A stretch of 64,000 bases of DNA from Pseudoscleropodium purum (lineage: Eukaryota > Streptophyta > Bryopsida > Hypnales > Brachytheciaceae): positions 23,479,063 to 23,543,062 of the forward strand of contig OZ017795.1 of assembly GCA_963969395.1 (NCBI GenBank). The letters are read 5' to 3'. Below are positions 1 through 9,145 of this stretch, one piece after another; position 1 is the first letter of the stretch, and the number at the start of each line of letters is the position of its first letter. The translations under genes were made by a program, and so were the position numbers. The notes below the pieces were generated by a model. It searched no databases. It was not told the DNA's origin and saw only the letters and a list, made by a program, of their open reading frames with translations.

Positions 1-1164
1 CTTCATGGGGGAAATAATAGAGTTTCTACTATTGTGAATATTGTGTCATGAATTGATTGACCATTAATGATATTTTTAGGCATGATTTGTCAAGGCTACT
101 ATAATTTTGCCTTCAAGCTTACTTTCAATGGGGTCTATTTTGGTCATCCAAAGTTTAAACTAGATATAGTTGTGTTTGTTTTAAGTGTTTTTAAATGGGC
201 TTCTAACAATAGTAGTTACTCCAAAGTATTATTTCCATACACATCATTCAAAATATGTTTTATTTCTTGAACAATTTTTTTCAAGGCATTGAAGATGTCC
301 TAAGAGCCAAAGACAATATGACTCTTAACTTTAGGTTATAGAATAAAGAAAAGATGTACATTGTACTACAATTAAAAAGGATGGCAAAATTGCAATTAGG
401 TGTTTTGTATTTATTTCAAATACCTCATGTGAAGGCATTTAGATAATATGGATAAGTTTGTGCAACTAGGACATGCACTAAGATAGGTAAGGTTCTTAGA
501 GCTCCCATCTAAGAGCTAAAAACTATGTTGGGGAGGTAATCCTTCTTAAAATATTTTTCAGTAAATTTTCCTTGAAAGACAAATGGGATTGGCATTTATT
601 CCAAATTGTTTCATGTTTTCTGGAGCTTTGCGAAATTAGTTATGAATTTTTGAAGTTGAAACTTATAGTCAATAAAAGAATTCACTTCTTTGAAATGTAT
701 AACGTTTTGTATATTGTTGGTGCAATAAGAAAGCAAAATGTACTTGTGGATTGAGGACGCTTTTAGAGCTTGAGCACCTTATAGACTTCCTACGTGACAA
801 TACCAAAAAGAAAGAATGTTGACATTTTTAACCCCTAAAGGATGAATGACAAAGAATACTTCTATGTAGGACAAAAGGGCAACTATTCATCCTCGGAATT
901 TTGTGTAAGAAAGGAAGGTTCTTGAAGGGTCAACACTCTTCTCTGACTTTTGTTTCTGGTATCGGGAATTGTAACAAGGGACACGAAGTAGTGAGAGGGA
1001 AGTCGCCTTCTAGCAGACGACAGGAACTCTCCTGGTTTCGGAATCGTTGCGACGGCAGATTGGCGAACAGCAGGCGGTGCATTTGTAAGCTTAGTTTCTT
1101 GTGAGCGCAGCAGATGGAGTGGATGCAACGAGTCAACCTGCTTCAGAGTATTGTGGAGGTACGG
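1..1164 (+). other. AT-rich flank upstream of kinase A, no gene seen
   Basis: No coding region can be supported. A 67-68 codon reading frame at 67-270 recurs in B (16,543-16,749) only because the DNA is duplicated. In C the same stretch is shifted by an extra base near 30,427, so it is not conserved as protein. A TTAACCCCTAAAGG motif occurs near 819 but no matching inverted end was found. The equivalent flanks are 15,884-17,657 in B and 29,436-31,518 in C. Confidence 0.7.
540..775 (+). repeat. Diverged direct repeat flanking kinase A, left copy
   Basis: This stretch (ttttcagtaaatttt, then the gaaattagttatgaattt block, then ...aagaaagcaaa...gcttttagagc) aligns in the same orientation with 6,470-6,725 on the other side of the kinase gene, with obvious substitutions and small gaps. 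The pair recurs in B (about 17,025-17,265 and 22,900-23,130) and C (about 30,885-31,120 and 36,850-37,080), so it predates the triplication. Confidence 0.65.
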
Positions 1165-2512
1165 GAGTTTCCGATATTTTCATCTTTTGGCTTCAGTTTA
1201 AAAGTGTAGAGTTAGTGGCTCTTGCTATAAGACTCAAGCTGTCTCTAAGTTAACTAATTTAGTGAAGAGGATGAGAGTGAGCTCGCACAAAGAAGAAATG
1301 ACTGCATGATTCTCGTCTTAATACATTCTCCGTCATTTACGAAAATTCGGTCAAGGATTTACTTGCTGCAATTTTCGACCTTCGAAATTTCGCACAGAAT
1401 TAGGGTTATGGATCTTTTAGAAAGGTAGACCGTGGGGGAAGTTCCGGGATTGCAGCATGCGTGAATTGCAGAGTCGAAGGATTTATTATACATCCGTGTT
1501 TACTAAGAATTGATAGCATTAACCTTTAAATTATGTACGCGTAATATGGGAGTCCCGGCATTCAGTAATTCATCTTGTTCTTCAGTTTGGAAGTGTAGTG
1601 TCATTAGTTATTGTTGTCGGGTCTCTAGTGAAGAGAATGAGAGTCCAGAGAGCTCGCTCAAAGAAGAAATGACTGCGTGATTCTCCTCTTAATATATTCT
1701 CCATCTTTTTCGAAAACTTGGTCAAGGATTCACTTGCTGGAATTTTCGACGTTCCATATTTAGCACAGAGTCAAGGTTCTGAATTCTTTCTAGAGAGGTA
1801 GACCATGGGGCGATTACTGGGATTGCAGCATGCATGAATTGGAGAGTTGAAGGATTTATTACCTTTCTTGAAGACTTGATAGCGAGCGCTATTCTTTAAG
1901 GTATGTACGCGTCCAAATTAGCATTTGAGGATGATTTAGAGTGTTATCTTGTCTCAACTTGAAACTTGGATCATTTTGGCGATTGAAAGAGGATTCTGAT
2001 GCATCTTAGTGAGTTAGTGAGTTAGTTTGTAGTTTTTGGACTCCATATGACTAAATTGTGAATAAAGTACGAATTTCGAAGTGTTGATTATTGGTGTATC
2101 AAAAATTGAATCTGGATTTCATGTGGAGATTGTGTACATTTTGGACAAGAATCTACAAGGAGCTCATTTGGGTAAGAGTTGAAAACTTGCAACTTGGTGT
2201 CGTTAAAATTACACGCTAGGGTTTGCAATTTTTTTCGGACAAGGCTGCTGATGGAGCTTGTGAATGTTTGATGGTCATGCAGGTGATGGTTCTTACAGTG
2301 CAATCAAAGATTTTTCTTTCTTGGATTCCTGAGTTAGTAGAGCGGAGTAGGAATCATGAATTGCAAGCTCTATATGTTTATGCTTCTGCAGTGATAGATA
2401 TTTTGAATCGTATCACAGTGCTGGATACAGTTCCTCTTCACTTGCGAGTGCAAGAACCCCAACAGACTCCTTATTCACACCAGCCTTAGGGTTGCTCTTC
2501 TTCTTCCTTTCC
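1165..2512 (+). promoter_or_regulatory. Kinase A leader with internal direct duplication
   Basis: Two related units, about 1,165-1,549 and 1,550-1,912, follow each other directly. Both contain gtgaagag.atgagag, caaagaagaaatgactgc, tgattctc.tcttaata, tttagcaca-like text and ggtagacc.tgggg in the same order. Unit 2 ends in a strong splice-donor-like AAG/GTATGTACG (GT at 1,901); unit 1 has the decayed form aaattatgtacgcg. A plausible acceptor tcatgcag lies at 2,281-2,282, so a 5'UTR intron of about 0.38 kb is possible. No single frame is open through this region. Confidence 0.55.
2271..2489 (+). other. Possible upstream ORF or 5' exon of kinase A
   Basis: From ATG 2,271 a 72-codon frame encodes a hydrophobic, probably helical peptide (LSWIPELVERSRNHELQALY is its best conserved stretch) and ends 24 bases before the kinase ATG in another frame. 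It is conserved in B and C but with a different C-terminus and stop. It could be an upstream ORF or a relic of an N-terminal helical domain once joined to the kinases. No family was recognised. Confidence 0.35.
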
Positions 2513-4378
2513 ATGGACTTGACGGAGCCCCGCGTGGCAGAGGCTGGACACCTAACTGGATTCCGGAGCATTCCAGAGCATCTAAGGATTTCATCATCTG
2601 ACTTTCATACACGACAACTCATTGGCGTTGGAAGCTGTAGCAAGGTAAAAAGTGCCACTTGGCTAGGTTGCGAGGTTGCGGTCAAAGAACTCGCCATTCA
2701 TGACTTCCAAGTTTTTGAACCTTACCCCAAGGAACTGGAGATCTTAATGAGGCTTCCACATCCGCATGTAGTGCAACTTTTGGGATTCAACGTGGACCTT
2801 CGGCAAAGAAAGGTGTCCATAGTGATGGAACGCTTGGAAACGAACCTGCAAGGAGTTATGAATGATCGTGTCAGGGCATCAAGGGCTCCTCCCTTTGATG
2901 GCTGCGAAGTTATTGACATTGCCACGAAGATTGCTTTGGGTATGAAGTTCTTGCATGGCCGAGAAGTTGTACACGGATCTTTGACTGGTGACATTATTTT
3001 GATGAATGCGCATACTGATGGCCAGTTTGACATCAAGATCGGCGGTTTTGCGTTCTCAGATCATGCCAGAAACTCGTCAAAAGCTGCAGATGTTTATAAT
3101 TTTTCCACGCTTTGCATTGAAAGCATATTAGGATGGGAATACTTGTACTTCTTGCCTTCCTGCACTGAAGACTTGGAACCGAGAGTTAGAAAAGCAACGG
3201 CTAAGTTAGAGCTTCCCGCTGGCATTGGTGACGACCTGGCGGAGCTTATTCTCGATTGCGCGGATGAGGACCCAGAGAACAGGCCTGGGTTTTCTGCAAT
3301 CTGTGACAGATTGGCCACCATCCGTGCTGCATGTGATCAAGCCCGAAAGCAAACGACGGTGACAGAGGACTGTGCGTTACAATGGACCACCCATAACGAC
3401 GATGAAGGAGACAAATGCCTGGAGATTGCAAGTATGTTAGAAAAATTGCCGATCCATCTGTCCATAGACCCTGCTGATGTAGAGTGGAGACGACCCATTG
3501 GAGCCGGAGGCACCAACGAAGTGTACGAAGTGAATTGGCTGGGATGCGCATTTGCAGTGAAGAGGTTCAAATCGTTCTCTCTGAGTTTCAGAGAGGAAGT
3601 GGACTTTCTTATGAGGCTTCAGCATCCACACATTGCTCGGTTGATCGGCGTTTCTGTGGATGACAATGGCGGCTGGATCATGATGGAGCGCATGGACATG
3701 GATCTCCGAAAACTGATCAATTCTCGCTTACAGCTCTTGCGCAAGGAAGGTCGGACATCTTCCCCTCTGTTCAGCGGCGCTGAAGCTCAGGAGCTGTGCC
3801 TCAAGATAGCTCTGGGTTTGAACTTCCTTCACTCCAAGAATGTCGTCCACAGGGACATCAAAGCAGCGAACGTGTTGGTCCACGACCATTGTGGACGGTT
3901 TGATGTGAAAATCACTGATTTTGGAGCATCCCATCGTATTGGGAACCCGAATGTTGCGCACCGTGTAGGCACAAATCTGTGGCGAGCTCCCGAGGTCCTA
4001 AGGGCCAAGAGAGGCGAGCTCAAAGCTGAGCAGCTAATGAAGACGGATGTGTACAGCTTCGCTATGACATGCTACGAAATCCTGACGGGCAATGCGCCTT
4101 ACGAGCATTTGAGTGAGAGCGACGTGATTGAGAAGCGCAGGCCGACGCTCCCGGCTGGACTACATCCAGACTTGGCAGGGTTCATCTCGAAGTGTTGGAA
4201 CGATGATCCTGAGGTGAGGCCCAAGTTCTCCACAATATGTGATGTCCTTGGTAGCATGCCTTTTGGAAATGTGTTGCCGCTACGCTGTCGAGTGGAGTCA
4301 TGGACGGAGCGTGTGCAAAGAATGTCGCTCCCACTCAGCCGATGCTTGGGATTGACATTCGGCAGACAAGAGATTTAG
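2513..4378 (+). CDS. Tandem pseudokinase-kinase protein, copy A
   Basis: Intronless frame of 621 residues from ATG 2,513 (context ttccATGGac). Two TKL-like protein kinase domains lie in series. Domain 1 (about 35-275) keeps a glycine-rich loop (GVGSCSKV) and VAVK lysine K58, but the catalytic HRD is HGS (154-156) and DFG is GFA (178-180), so it should be a pseudokinase. Domain 2 (about 324-585) has GAGGTNEV, K350, HRDIKAANVL with D449, DFG at 469-471 and APE at 492-494, so it looks catalytically competent for Ser/Thr phosphorylation. No signal peptide or membrane segment is seen, so a cytosolic protein is likely. This layout is that of plant tandem kinase proteins, some of which act in immunity; a role here is inference. 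Copy A differs from B and C mostly in the pseudokinase half. Confidence 0.9.
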   Translation: MDLTEPRVAEAGHLTGFRSIPEHLRISSSDFHTRQLIGVGSCSKVKSATWLGCEVAVKELAIHDFQVFEPYPKELEILMRLPHPHVVQLLGFNVDLRQRKVSIVMERLETNLQGVMNDRVRASRAPPFDGCEVIDIATKIALGMKFLHGREVVHGSLTGDIILMNAHTDGQFDIKIGGFAFSDHARNSSKAADVYNFSTLCIESILGWEYLYFLPSCTEDLEPRVRKATAKLELPAGIGDDLAELILDCADEDPENRPGFSAICDRLATIRAACDQARKQTTVTEDCALQWTTHNDDEGDKCLEIASMLEKLPIHLSIDPADVEWRRPIGAGGTNEVYEVNWLGCAFAVKRFKSFSLSFREEVDFLMRLQHPHIARLIGVSVDDNGGWIMMERMDMDLRKLINSRLQLLRKEGRTSSPLFSGAEAQELCLKIALGLNFLHSKNVVHRDIKAANVLVHDHCGRFDVKITDFGASHRIGNPNVAHRVGTNLWRAPEVLRAKRGELKAEQLMKTDVYSFAMTCYEILTGNAPYEHLSESDVIEKRRPTLPAGLHPDLAGFISKCWNDDPEVRPKFSTICDVLGSMPFGNVLPLRCRVESWTERVQRMSLPLSRCLGLTFGRQEI

Positions 4379-5553
4379 TCCATGGGGAGAAGTCTGGTTC
4401 AATTTCTTTTTCCAATTTAAGGCTCTAGTTTGATGCATTTGAGCCGTGACCTCACTTTGCACTCTCCCAATGGTTTGGAGTTGTAGAGAATTCAGATAAG
4501 GTGTGTGCACCCATAATCGTCACCTAGAATGCACAGAATGCATTCATTTCAATTGGCGATTCTGCTTGCGCATACCTTATACTACGACAGTTTTGCTCTC
4601 CACGATTGAGAGACATACTCTGCACACATGCTCAGTGCTGCGTTAAATTTCCAATAGTACTTACGTAGGTTTTAATATTCTTTACCTCCGACTTCAGGAG
4701 ATCCGTACTTCTGCGCGATGCATCTACGTTTCCCTGAGATTATGGTACTATTTAACGTGCAGTGCTCCTCAAGTCAATTAAAATATTAGACCTCCATTGC
4801 AAGCACGTAACCACGGTGGCAAGATTGTAACCACCGCTCTTTCAATGGGCCACATTAGCTTCCACGGTGAATTGCTAATCCCGAAACAATACATATCAAA
4901 ATGGTCGTTGGGTTTGCCTTCCAACATCGACCGCTACTTCTCCCCTTAACAGCAAGTCTGGACGTACCTTAATGCATATATGCAGATCAAATCACAACTA
5001 GGAAATATGATCCTACAACTTCTACTCTTACACTTCCAATTAGGATTCAGACATTTATCACAACCAATATATATCCTCCAACTTAGCATCAAATAAACTC
5101 TCAATCCAGCACTCACATGCCATGACAAGATTCACACCCAATTTGTTCTATACAAACATACATTTATCCAATTTGGTTCAAATTAATAACAAGTACTAAA
5201 CCTGCATGACACTTATGGAGTGCAGTATTAACATTATAATCCCATTTGGCTAAAGCTTACACACAAGCAACAAATCAGTTCAAGATAATGATTCAATAAG
5301 AAACCAAATAACCTAATACATCAGACAAACTCAAACATATAAATTCCATGTCACAAATAATCAACTAATTAGTCTCAAATAGGTTAATACAATCAAGTAT
5401 ATAGGCTAATATAGTTCCAAACCAACGATTCAACACAAAATACATACCACATAGCCCAATCACAAACTAAGACATTCTCCAAAGTGACAATTAATTAATT
5501 CAATTACATCACTATTCAAAGATTACAGATTTTCTTATTTTGCACCATCCAAT

Positions 5554-6175
5554 GGGTGAATGCAAGAAACACTTGTGTGTCACACTTGCAATTTTTAAGT
5601 TGTGATTGGCCATATCTTTTGCAAATTGAAGCCAATGTACTTGAAATTTTTTGTGAAGATCAGCATTTAGATAATAATTGGAGAACTTATTTTTCAAAAA
5701 AATTTCAAAAATCGTTTTATACTTAAATTTCAATTTAGCTAATTTGTCTCACTTTGCGGTTTAGGGTTTTTTAGTACTAGGGACTACCCAAAATTAATGA
5801 TTTAGAGCTGAAATTTTTGGGCTCTACTCCTACACTAGAGATGCATGTGCCCACCGAAAAGAACTTTAAAAAATATTATTTTGTGTCCTCTACATTCATG
5901 CAAATAGGGCTCCCTTGTGCATACAATTCTAAACAATGAAAATGGTTTCAAGGTCATTTATTTAGTAAGATCTATTCATCATAAAATCTCTCAAATCACC
6001 AATTTTGATTTTCTTTAAAAGTTGTCTTCCCTATTTTTTACAAATTAAAACGTCAAAGAACCTATTTTCATGAGATTTTGCACTTTTCTAATTCTCCTAC
6101 TTAAAAAGAAATTCTATACTTTTCCTTCGTAAGGTACCTCTTCTTTAAAGGTTTATACATGACTAAATTTTTTTT
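5554..6175 (+). repeat. Older nested repeat, proximal copy in unit A
   Basis: From gggtgaatgcaagaaac to tttatacatgac. It corresponds to the proximal copies 21,961-22,581 (B) and 35,906-36,528 (C). The distal partner is missing from A because A breaks at 6,942. Confidence 0.65.
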
Positions 6176-6469
6176 TCTAATTTTTTTTCTAATTTTATAG
6201 TACACCTGAAAAAATCATGAGTATTATGGCCAATGCAACAAAACTAGAAAATGTTTCTTGCATTCACCCCAATATGGTTTTTGAATTATCTCACTATCAC
6301 AAACTCAACTACATTAACACAAATCCAACATTCTCATTTCCCATCCACTCACTCTAAACCTACATAGGAATCTCATCTAATTAGGACACATTCAAAGTAA
6401 CAATCTCACACAAACTCAACAAATCACACATACTTAAGGTAGTTTGCTCATAAAGCAACCATTTAAGAA

Positions 6470-6725
6470 TTGATTGTCTTTGGGGGAAGCTAAATTCCTT
6501 GAAATAATTTTCAGCAAATTTCCACAAAAGAAAAATGAAAATGGCATCTAACCCAAGTTTCATATTTTTGAACCTTTGTGGAATTAGTTACAAATTTTGA
6601 AGTTGAAATGAAGTGGTCACTAAAAGTGACCACCTCCTAAAATGTACACCACTAGTACATTGAAGAAAGCAAAATATACCTTTGTGTCATGATAGCTTTT
6701 AGATCGTAAGCACATTTAGAACAGA
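6470..6725 (+). repeat. Diverged direct repeat flanking kinase A, right copy
   Basis: Right-hand partner of 540-775: gaaataattttcagcaaattt, ggaattagttacaaattttgaag, gaagaaagcaaaatatacctt and gatagcttttagatcg occur in the same order and orientation as on the left. It contains an extra perfect 9-bp hairpin at 6,613-6,633. Confidence 0.65.
6613..6633. other. 9-bp hairpin in the kinase 3' flank
   Basis: GTGGTCACT, loop AAA, AGTGACCAC: a perfect inverted repeat. B has one change in the outer base; C has GTGGTTACT/AGCAACCAC, in which one pair is changed on both sides and another is lost. No function is apparent. Confidence 0.5.
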
Positions 6726-6942
6726 CTAATTACTCATAATTAAAACAAAAGAAACAAAACAGAACTAATTCAAGTTGGGATGCTCATTGGACATCTCAAC
6801 AATGGGTGCCCTACCCATCAACATCTACCACCTAATAGGAATTGGTAGAGACAATTCCAACCACTGACGACTGAACATCAAACCAACTAGAAAAGTCACC
6901 AATCACACCAACCAACTACCCAAAGAATATAAACCAAATTGG

Positions 6943-7138
6943 CTTAATACATTCTCGTCTTAATACATTCCCGTCTTAATACATTCTCGCCTTAATACAT
7001 TCTCGTCTTAATACATTCTCTCGTCTTAATACATTCTCTTGCCTTAATACATTCAAGTCTTAATACATTCTCGTCTTAATACATTCTCGTCTTAATACAT
7101 TCTCGCCTTAAGACATTCTCGTCTTAATACATTCTCTG
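6943..7138 (+). repeat. 16-bp minisatellite, 12 copies
   Basis: Twelve copies of TTAATACATTCTCGTC-like units, most with a 16-bp period (two spacers are 18). Variants include CCGTC, CGCC, CTTGCC and CAAGTC spacers and one TTAAGACATTC. The unit matches the text tctcgtcttaatacattctc of the kinase leader (about 1,312-1,332). The array sits exactly where unit A breaks off and is followed without a gap by a leader fragment. Confidence 0.9.
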
Positions 7139-7312
7139 TCTTTTTCGAAAACTTGGTCAAGGATTCACTTTCTGGAATTTTTGACGTTCCATATTTAGCA
7201 CAGAGTCAAGGTTCTGAATTCTTTCTAGAGAGGTAGACCATGGGGCGATTACTGGGATTGCAACATGCATGAATTGGAGAGGTGAAGGATTTATTAATTT
7301 CCTTGAAGACTT
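7139..7312 (+). repeat. Displaced fragment of the kinase leader
   Basis: About 174 bp closely matching leader unit 2 (about 1,696-1,880 in A): gtctttttcgaaaacttggt, ttgacgttccatatttagca, gagaggtagaccatgggg, gacttgat. It ends at gacttgat where the homology to 29,348 begins. No kinase coding sequence follows. Confidence 0.85.
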
Positions 7313-7399
7313 GATCAAGCAGCAAGTGCAACAAGTTCCAAGGGTTTAAAAACCTCAAGGAACTCGTAGCCCTCTAGTGCAACTGAAAATCTTCTAATG
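7313..7399 (+). mobile_element. Right-end remnant of a CATTAGAAGA-type MITE
   Basis: Matches the right part of the element at 29,163-29,435, ending gaaaatcttctaatg. The left 185 bases are missing because the duplication/rearrangement junction falls inside the element. Confidence 0.7.
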
Positions 7400-7618
7400 T
7401 GTTTACATCCAATAGGTGGACATCCTTAGTTACAATGGACATAATATAACTACGCTTCAAATCAACCAAATAAGCAATTCAACATGGTTCCTACTATTAT
7501 ATTAAAAAATTATTGTAGAGTCTTATTGGTAGTTAAAGGGGATTTAAGTTTCTCTTCGAATGCATATTTTAAGGAACCTAGAGATAAAAGACAATGCAAT
7601 GTGATTAGATTGCATGTG

Positions 7619-7789
7619 TATTGGTTACGTAATACAGTATGTATATAGTACACTAGTTAGAATACTGACTTAACAATTGTGACTTTACATTTACAACGAG
7701 TTGTGTCCATTAAGGAATACCTTTTGGACAAGCATAAGGAATGTATTGTCTCATTCTATTTAATATAATATATACATATTTTTCCCACA
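7619..7789 (+). repeat. Copia 5' LTR
   Basis: 171 bp, TATTGGTTACG...TTTTCCCACA. An AT-rich stretch (atttaatataatatatacat) near its end could supply a TATA-like or polyadenylation signal. Confidence 0.95.
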
Positions 7790-7801
7790 TGGTATCAGAG
7801 C
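7790..7801 (+). other. Copia primer binding site
   Basis: TGGTATCAGAGC, directly after the 5' LTR, is complementary to the 3' end of plant initiator methionine tRNA, the standard primer of plant copia elements. Confidence 0.93.
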
Positions 7802-7815
7802 GATAATACACAACA

Positions 7816-8160
7816 ATGTGCTTTCCTCAACTTGAACTAGAATGCTCAAATGAAGAAGAATCTCAAATAGTTGAAATCCAGACTACACTAACATTCACAA
7901 ATGTAAACCTCACAAATGGTTTCTTACAAGCACCAGTAGACCTGCATCAAAATCTTCCACCTGAGGAAGATGAACAGCATCTTCCAATTGAGGAAGGTGA
8001 ACAGAATCTGGAGTCAACACAAACCACATATGGTATTACTAATGCTCCTGCAACATACCTCCAAACATTAGCTAATTTTGTTGAAGGTAACTTTGAATAT
8101 TTGATTGAGGATTTTATTGATGAATGTGAAATACAATCAATACTAAGACAAGGTTATTAA
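7816..8160 (+). CDS. Small acidic ORF between primer site and gag
   Basis: 114 residues from ATG 7,816, ending one base before the gag ATG. It is acidic with a short internal repeat (LPPEEDEQ / LPIEEGEQ) and no known motif. Copia elements normally begin gag directly here. It is in frame 1 while gag is in frame 2, so it is not a simple gag extension unless a frameshift separates them. It could be an accessory ORF, an N-terminal piece of gag, or chance. Confidence 0.45.
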   Translation: MCFPQLELECSNEEESQIVEIQTTLTFTNVNLTNGFLQAPVDLHQNLPPEEDEQHLPIEEGEQNLESTQTTYGITNAPATYLQTLANFVEGNFEYLIEDFIDECEIQSILRQGY

Positions 8161-8161
8161 C

Positions 8162-9145
8162 ATGGCAACACATAAAGTTGACATCTCTCATGTTCCTAAA
8201 TTTGATGGAACATGCTTTAATATCTGGAAACACAGATTATCATTGATTTTCAAAACTGAAAAATTATGGTCTTTAGTAAGTGGTGCTGAACCTTTGCCGG
8301 TAGCACCTATTGCAACAGAAGTTGCTGCAGGATCCCAAACAATACCTGCCACAAGTGTAGGTAGTATTAGTCATTGGGAAGAAAGAGATTCATTATCTCT
8401 AACGATCATAAATAATTTTTTAGAAAACAATGTAGTTTCACATATTCAGTCTTGCACAACTGCAAATCAGGCATGGCAAGAGTTAACAAGAATTTTTGAA
8501 TCTCAAGATGCAGTAACTAAGATGCATCTCAAAGACAAATTATTCACTTTGAAAATGAAAGAAAGTGACAATGTCATAAAACATGTCCACTTATTCAGAT
8601 CTCACCTAGAGAATTTGGCTGCAGCAGGATGTCCTGTTGAAGATGAAGAAGCTATATTAGCTCTTATGCAAAGTTTACCCCCAAGTTATAGGGTTTTCAT
8701 TAGTTCTTTAAGAAGACAACCTGGAATTACATTACAATCATTAATAACAGATTTAATACAAGAAGAAACACTCATGAAAGATATGAGTTTGACATCAGAT
8801 AGTACATCAGCACTCTATGTAGGAAAGAAATTTTCAAATTATGGAAAGAAACCATATTTTAACAAAAACTTCAAAAAGGGGTACAAAGGAGAAAGTAATA
8901 ACGCCAAACCTTATGAAAAGAAGAACGTTAGTGCTGATAAGAAATGCTTTTACTGTAAAAAGCTAGGACATTTGATTAAAGATTGCAGATCAAGAATTGC
9001 TGCTAAAAGAAGTAACAACAAAAGGGAGATAAATGTTGTTACTAAATCACACAAATTATATGTGGTGGCACTATTAGTTAATAATAAACTAGATTCTACA
9101 TGGTACATAGATTCTGGTGCCCTTAACATATGTGTCATGAACTAG
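8162..9145 (+). CDS. Copia gag and start of protease
   Basis: 327 residues from ATG 8,162. The N-terminal two thirds is a UBN2-type copia Gag (FDGTCFNIWKHRL near the start, a helical region with LMQSLPPSYRVF). A CCHC zinc knuckle CFYCKKLGHLIKDC spans residues 262-275. The aspartic protease motif WYIDSGA begins at residue 314, with D317, after which the frame shifts (about 9,120-9,140) and ends. Gag packages RNA in cytoplasmic particles; the Gag part looks intact. Confidence 0.9.
   Translation: MATHKVDISHVPKFDGTCFNIWKHRLSLIFKTEKLWSLVSGAEPLPVAPIATEVAAGSQTIPATSVGSISHWEERDSLSLTIINNFLENNVVSHIQSCTTANQAWQELTRIFESQDAVTKMHLKDKLFTLKMKESDNVIKHVHLFRSHLENLAAAGCPVEDEEAILALMQSLPPSYRVFISSLRRQPGITLQSLITDLIQEETLMKDMSLTSDSTSALYVGKKFSNYGKKPYFNKNFKKGYKGESNNAKPYEKKNVSADKKCFYCKKLGHLIKDCRSRIAAKRSNNKREINVVTKSHKLYVVALLVNNKLDSTWYIDSGALNICVMN

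Larger units (their letters stand above)
1..6942 (+). repeat. Segmental duplication unit A (left end outside window)
   Basis: Base 1 aligns with about 16,480 (unit B) and 30,341 (unit C), and similarity continues with few differences through flank, leader, kinase gene and 3' flank. It stops abruptly at 6,942, inside the text accaaattggct that continues differently in B (23,351) and C (37,310). Beyond that point A has a minisatellite instead of the roughly 6 kb seen in B. The left boundary is outside the window. Confidence 0.9.
4379..6942 (+). other. AT-rich 3' flank of kinase A, no gene seen
   Basis: Contains the likely 3'UTR (conserved among copies for about 250 bases, including the agaatgcacagaatgcattc palindrome-like text) and then low-complexity AT-rich sequence. 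Reading frames seen here, such as one near 4,946-5,128 on the minus strand, recur in B and C only as duplicated DNA and have no recognisable motif. Confidence 0.7.

Noticed and set aside
67..270. 67-68 codon frame present in units A and B
   Set aside because: Conservation is that of duplicated DNA; in C an extra base shifts the frame, and there is no recognisable motif.
819..832. TTAACCCCTAAAGG as end of another TTAA element
   Set aside because: No inverted partner with TTAA was found within several kilobases, and B and C read TTAACCCTTCAAGG without sign of insertion.
883..1136. Overlapping frames on both strands at the start of the kinase leader, repeated in all units
   Set aside because: They change length and frame between units (17,379-17,629; 31,240-31,490) and look like chance frames in a GC-richer leader.
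4946..5128. 60-codon minus frame found in all three units
   Set aside because: Only carried along by the segmental duplication; no motif and low-complexity AT-rich context.
6943..7138. CRISPR-like regular repeats
   Set aside because: Units are head-to-tail with no unique spacers, in a plant nuclear context.
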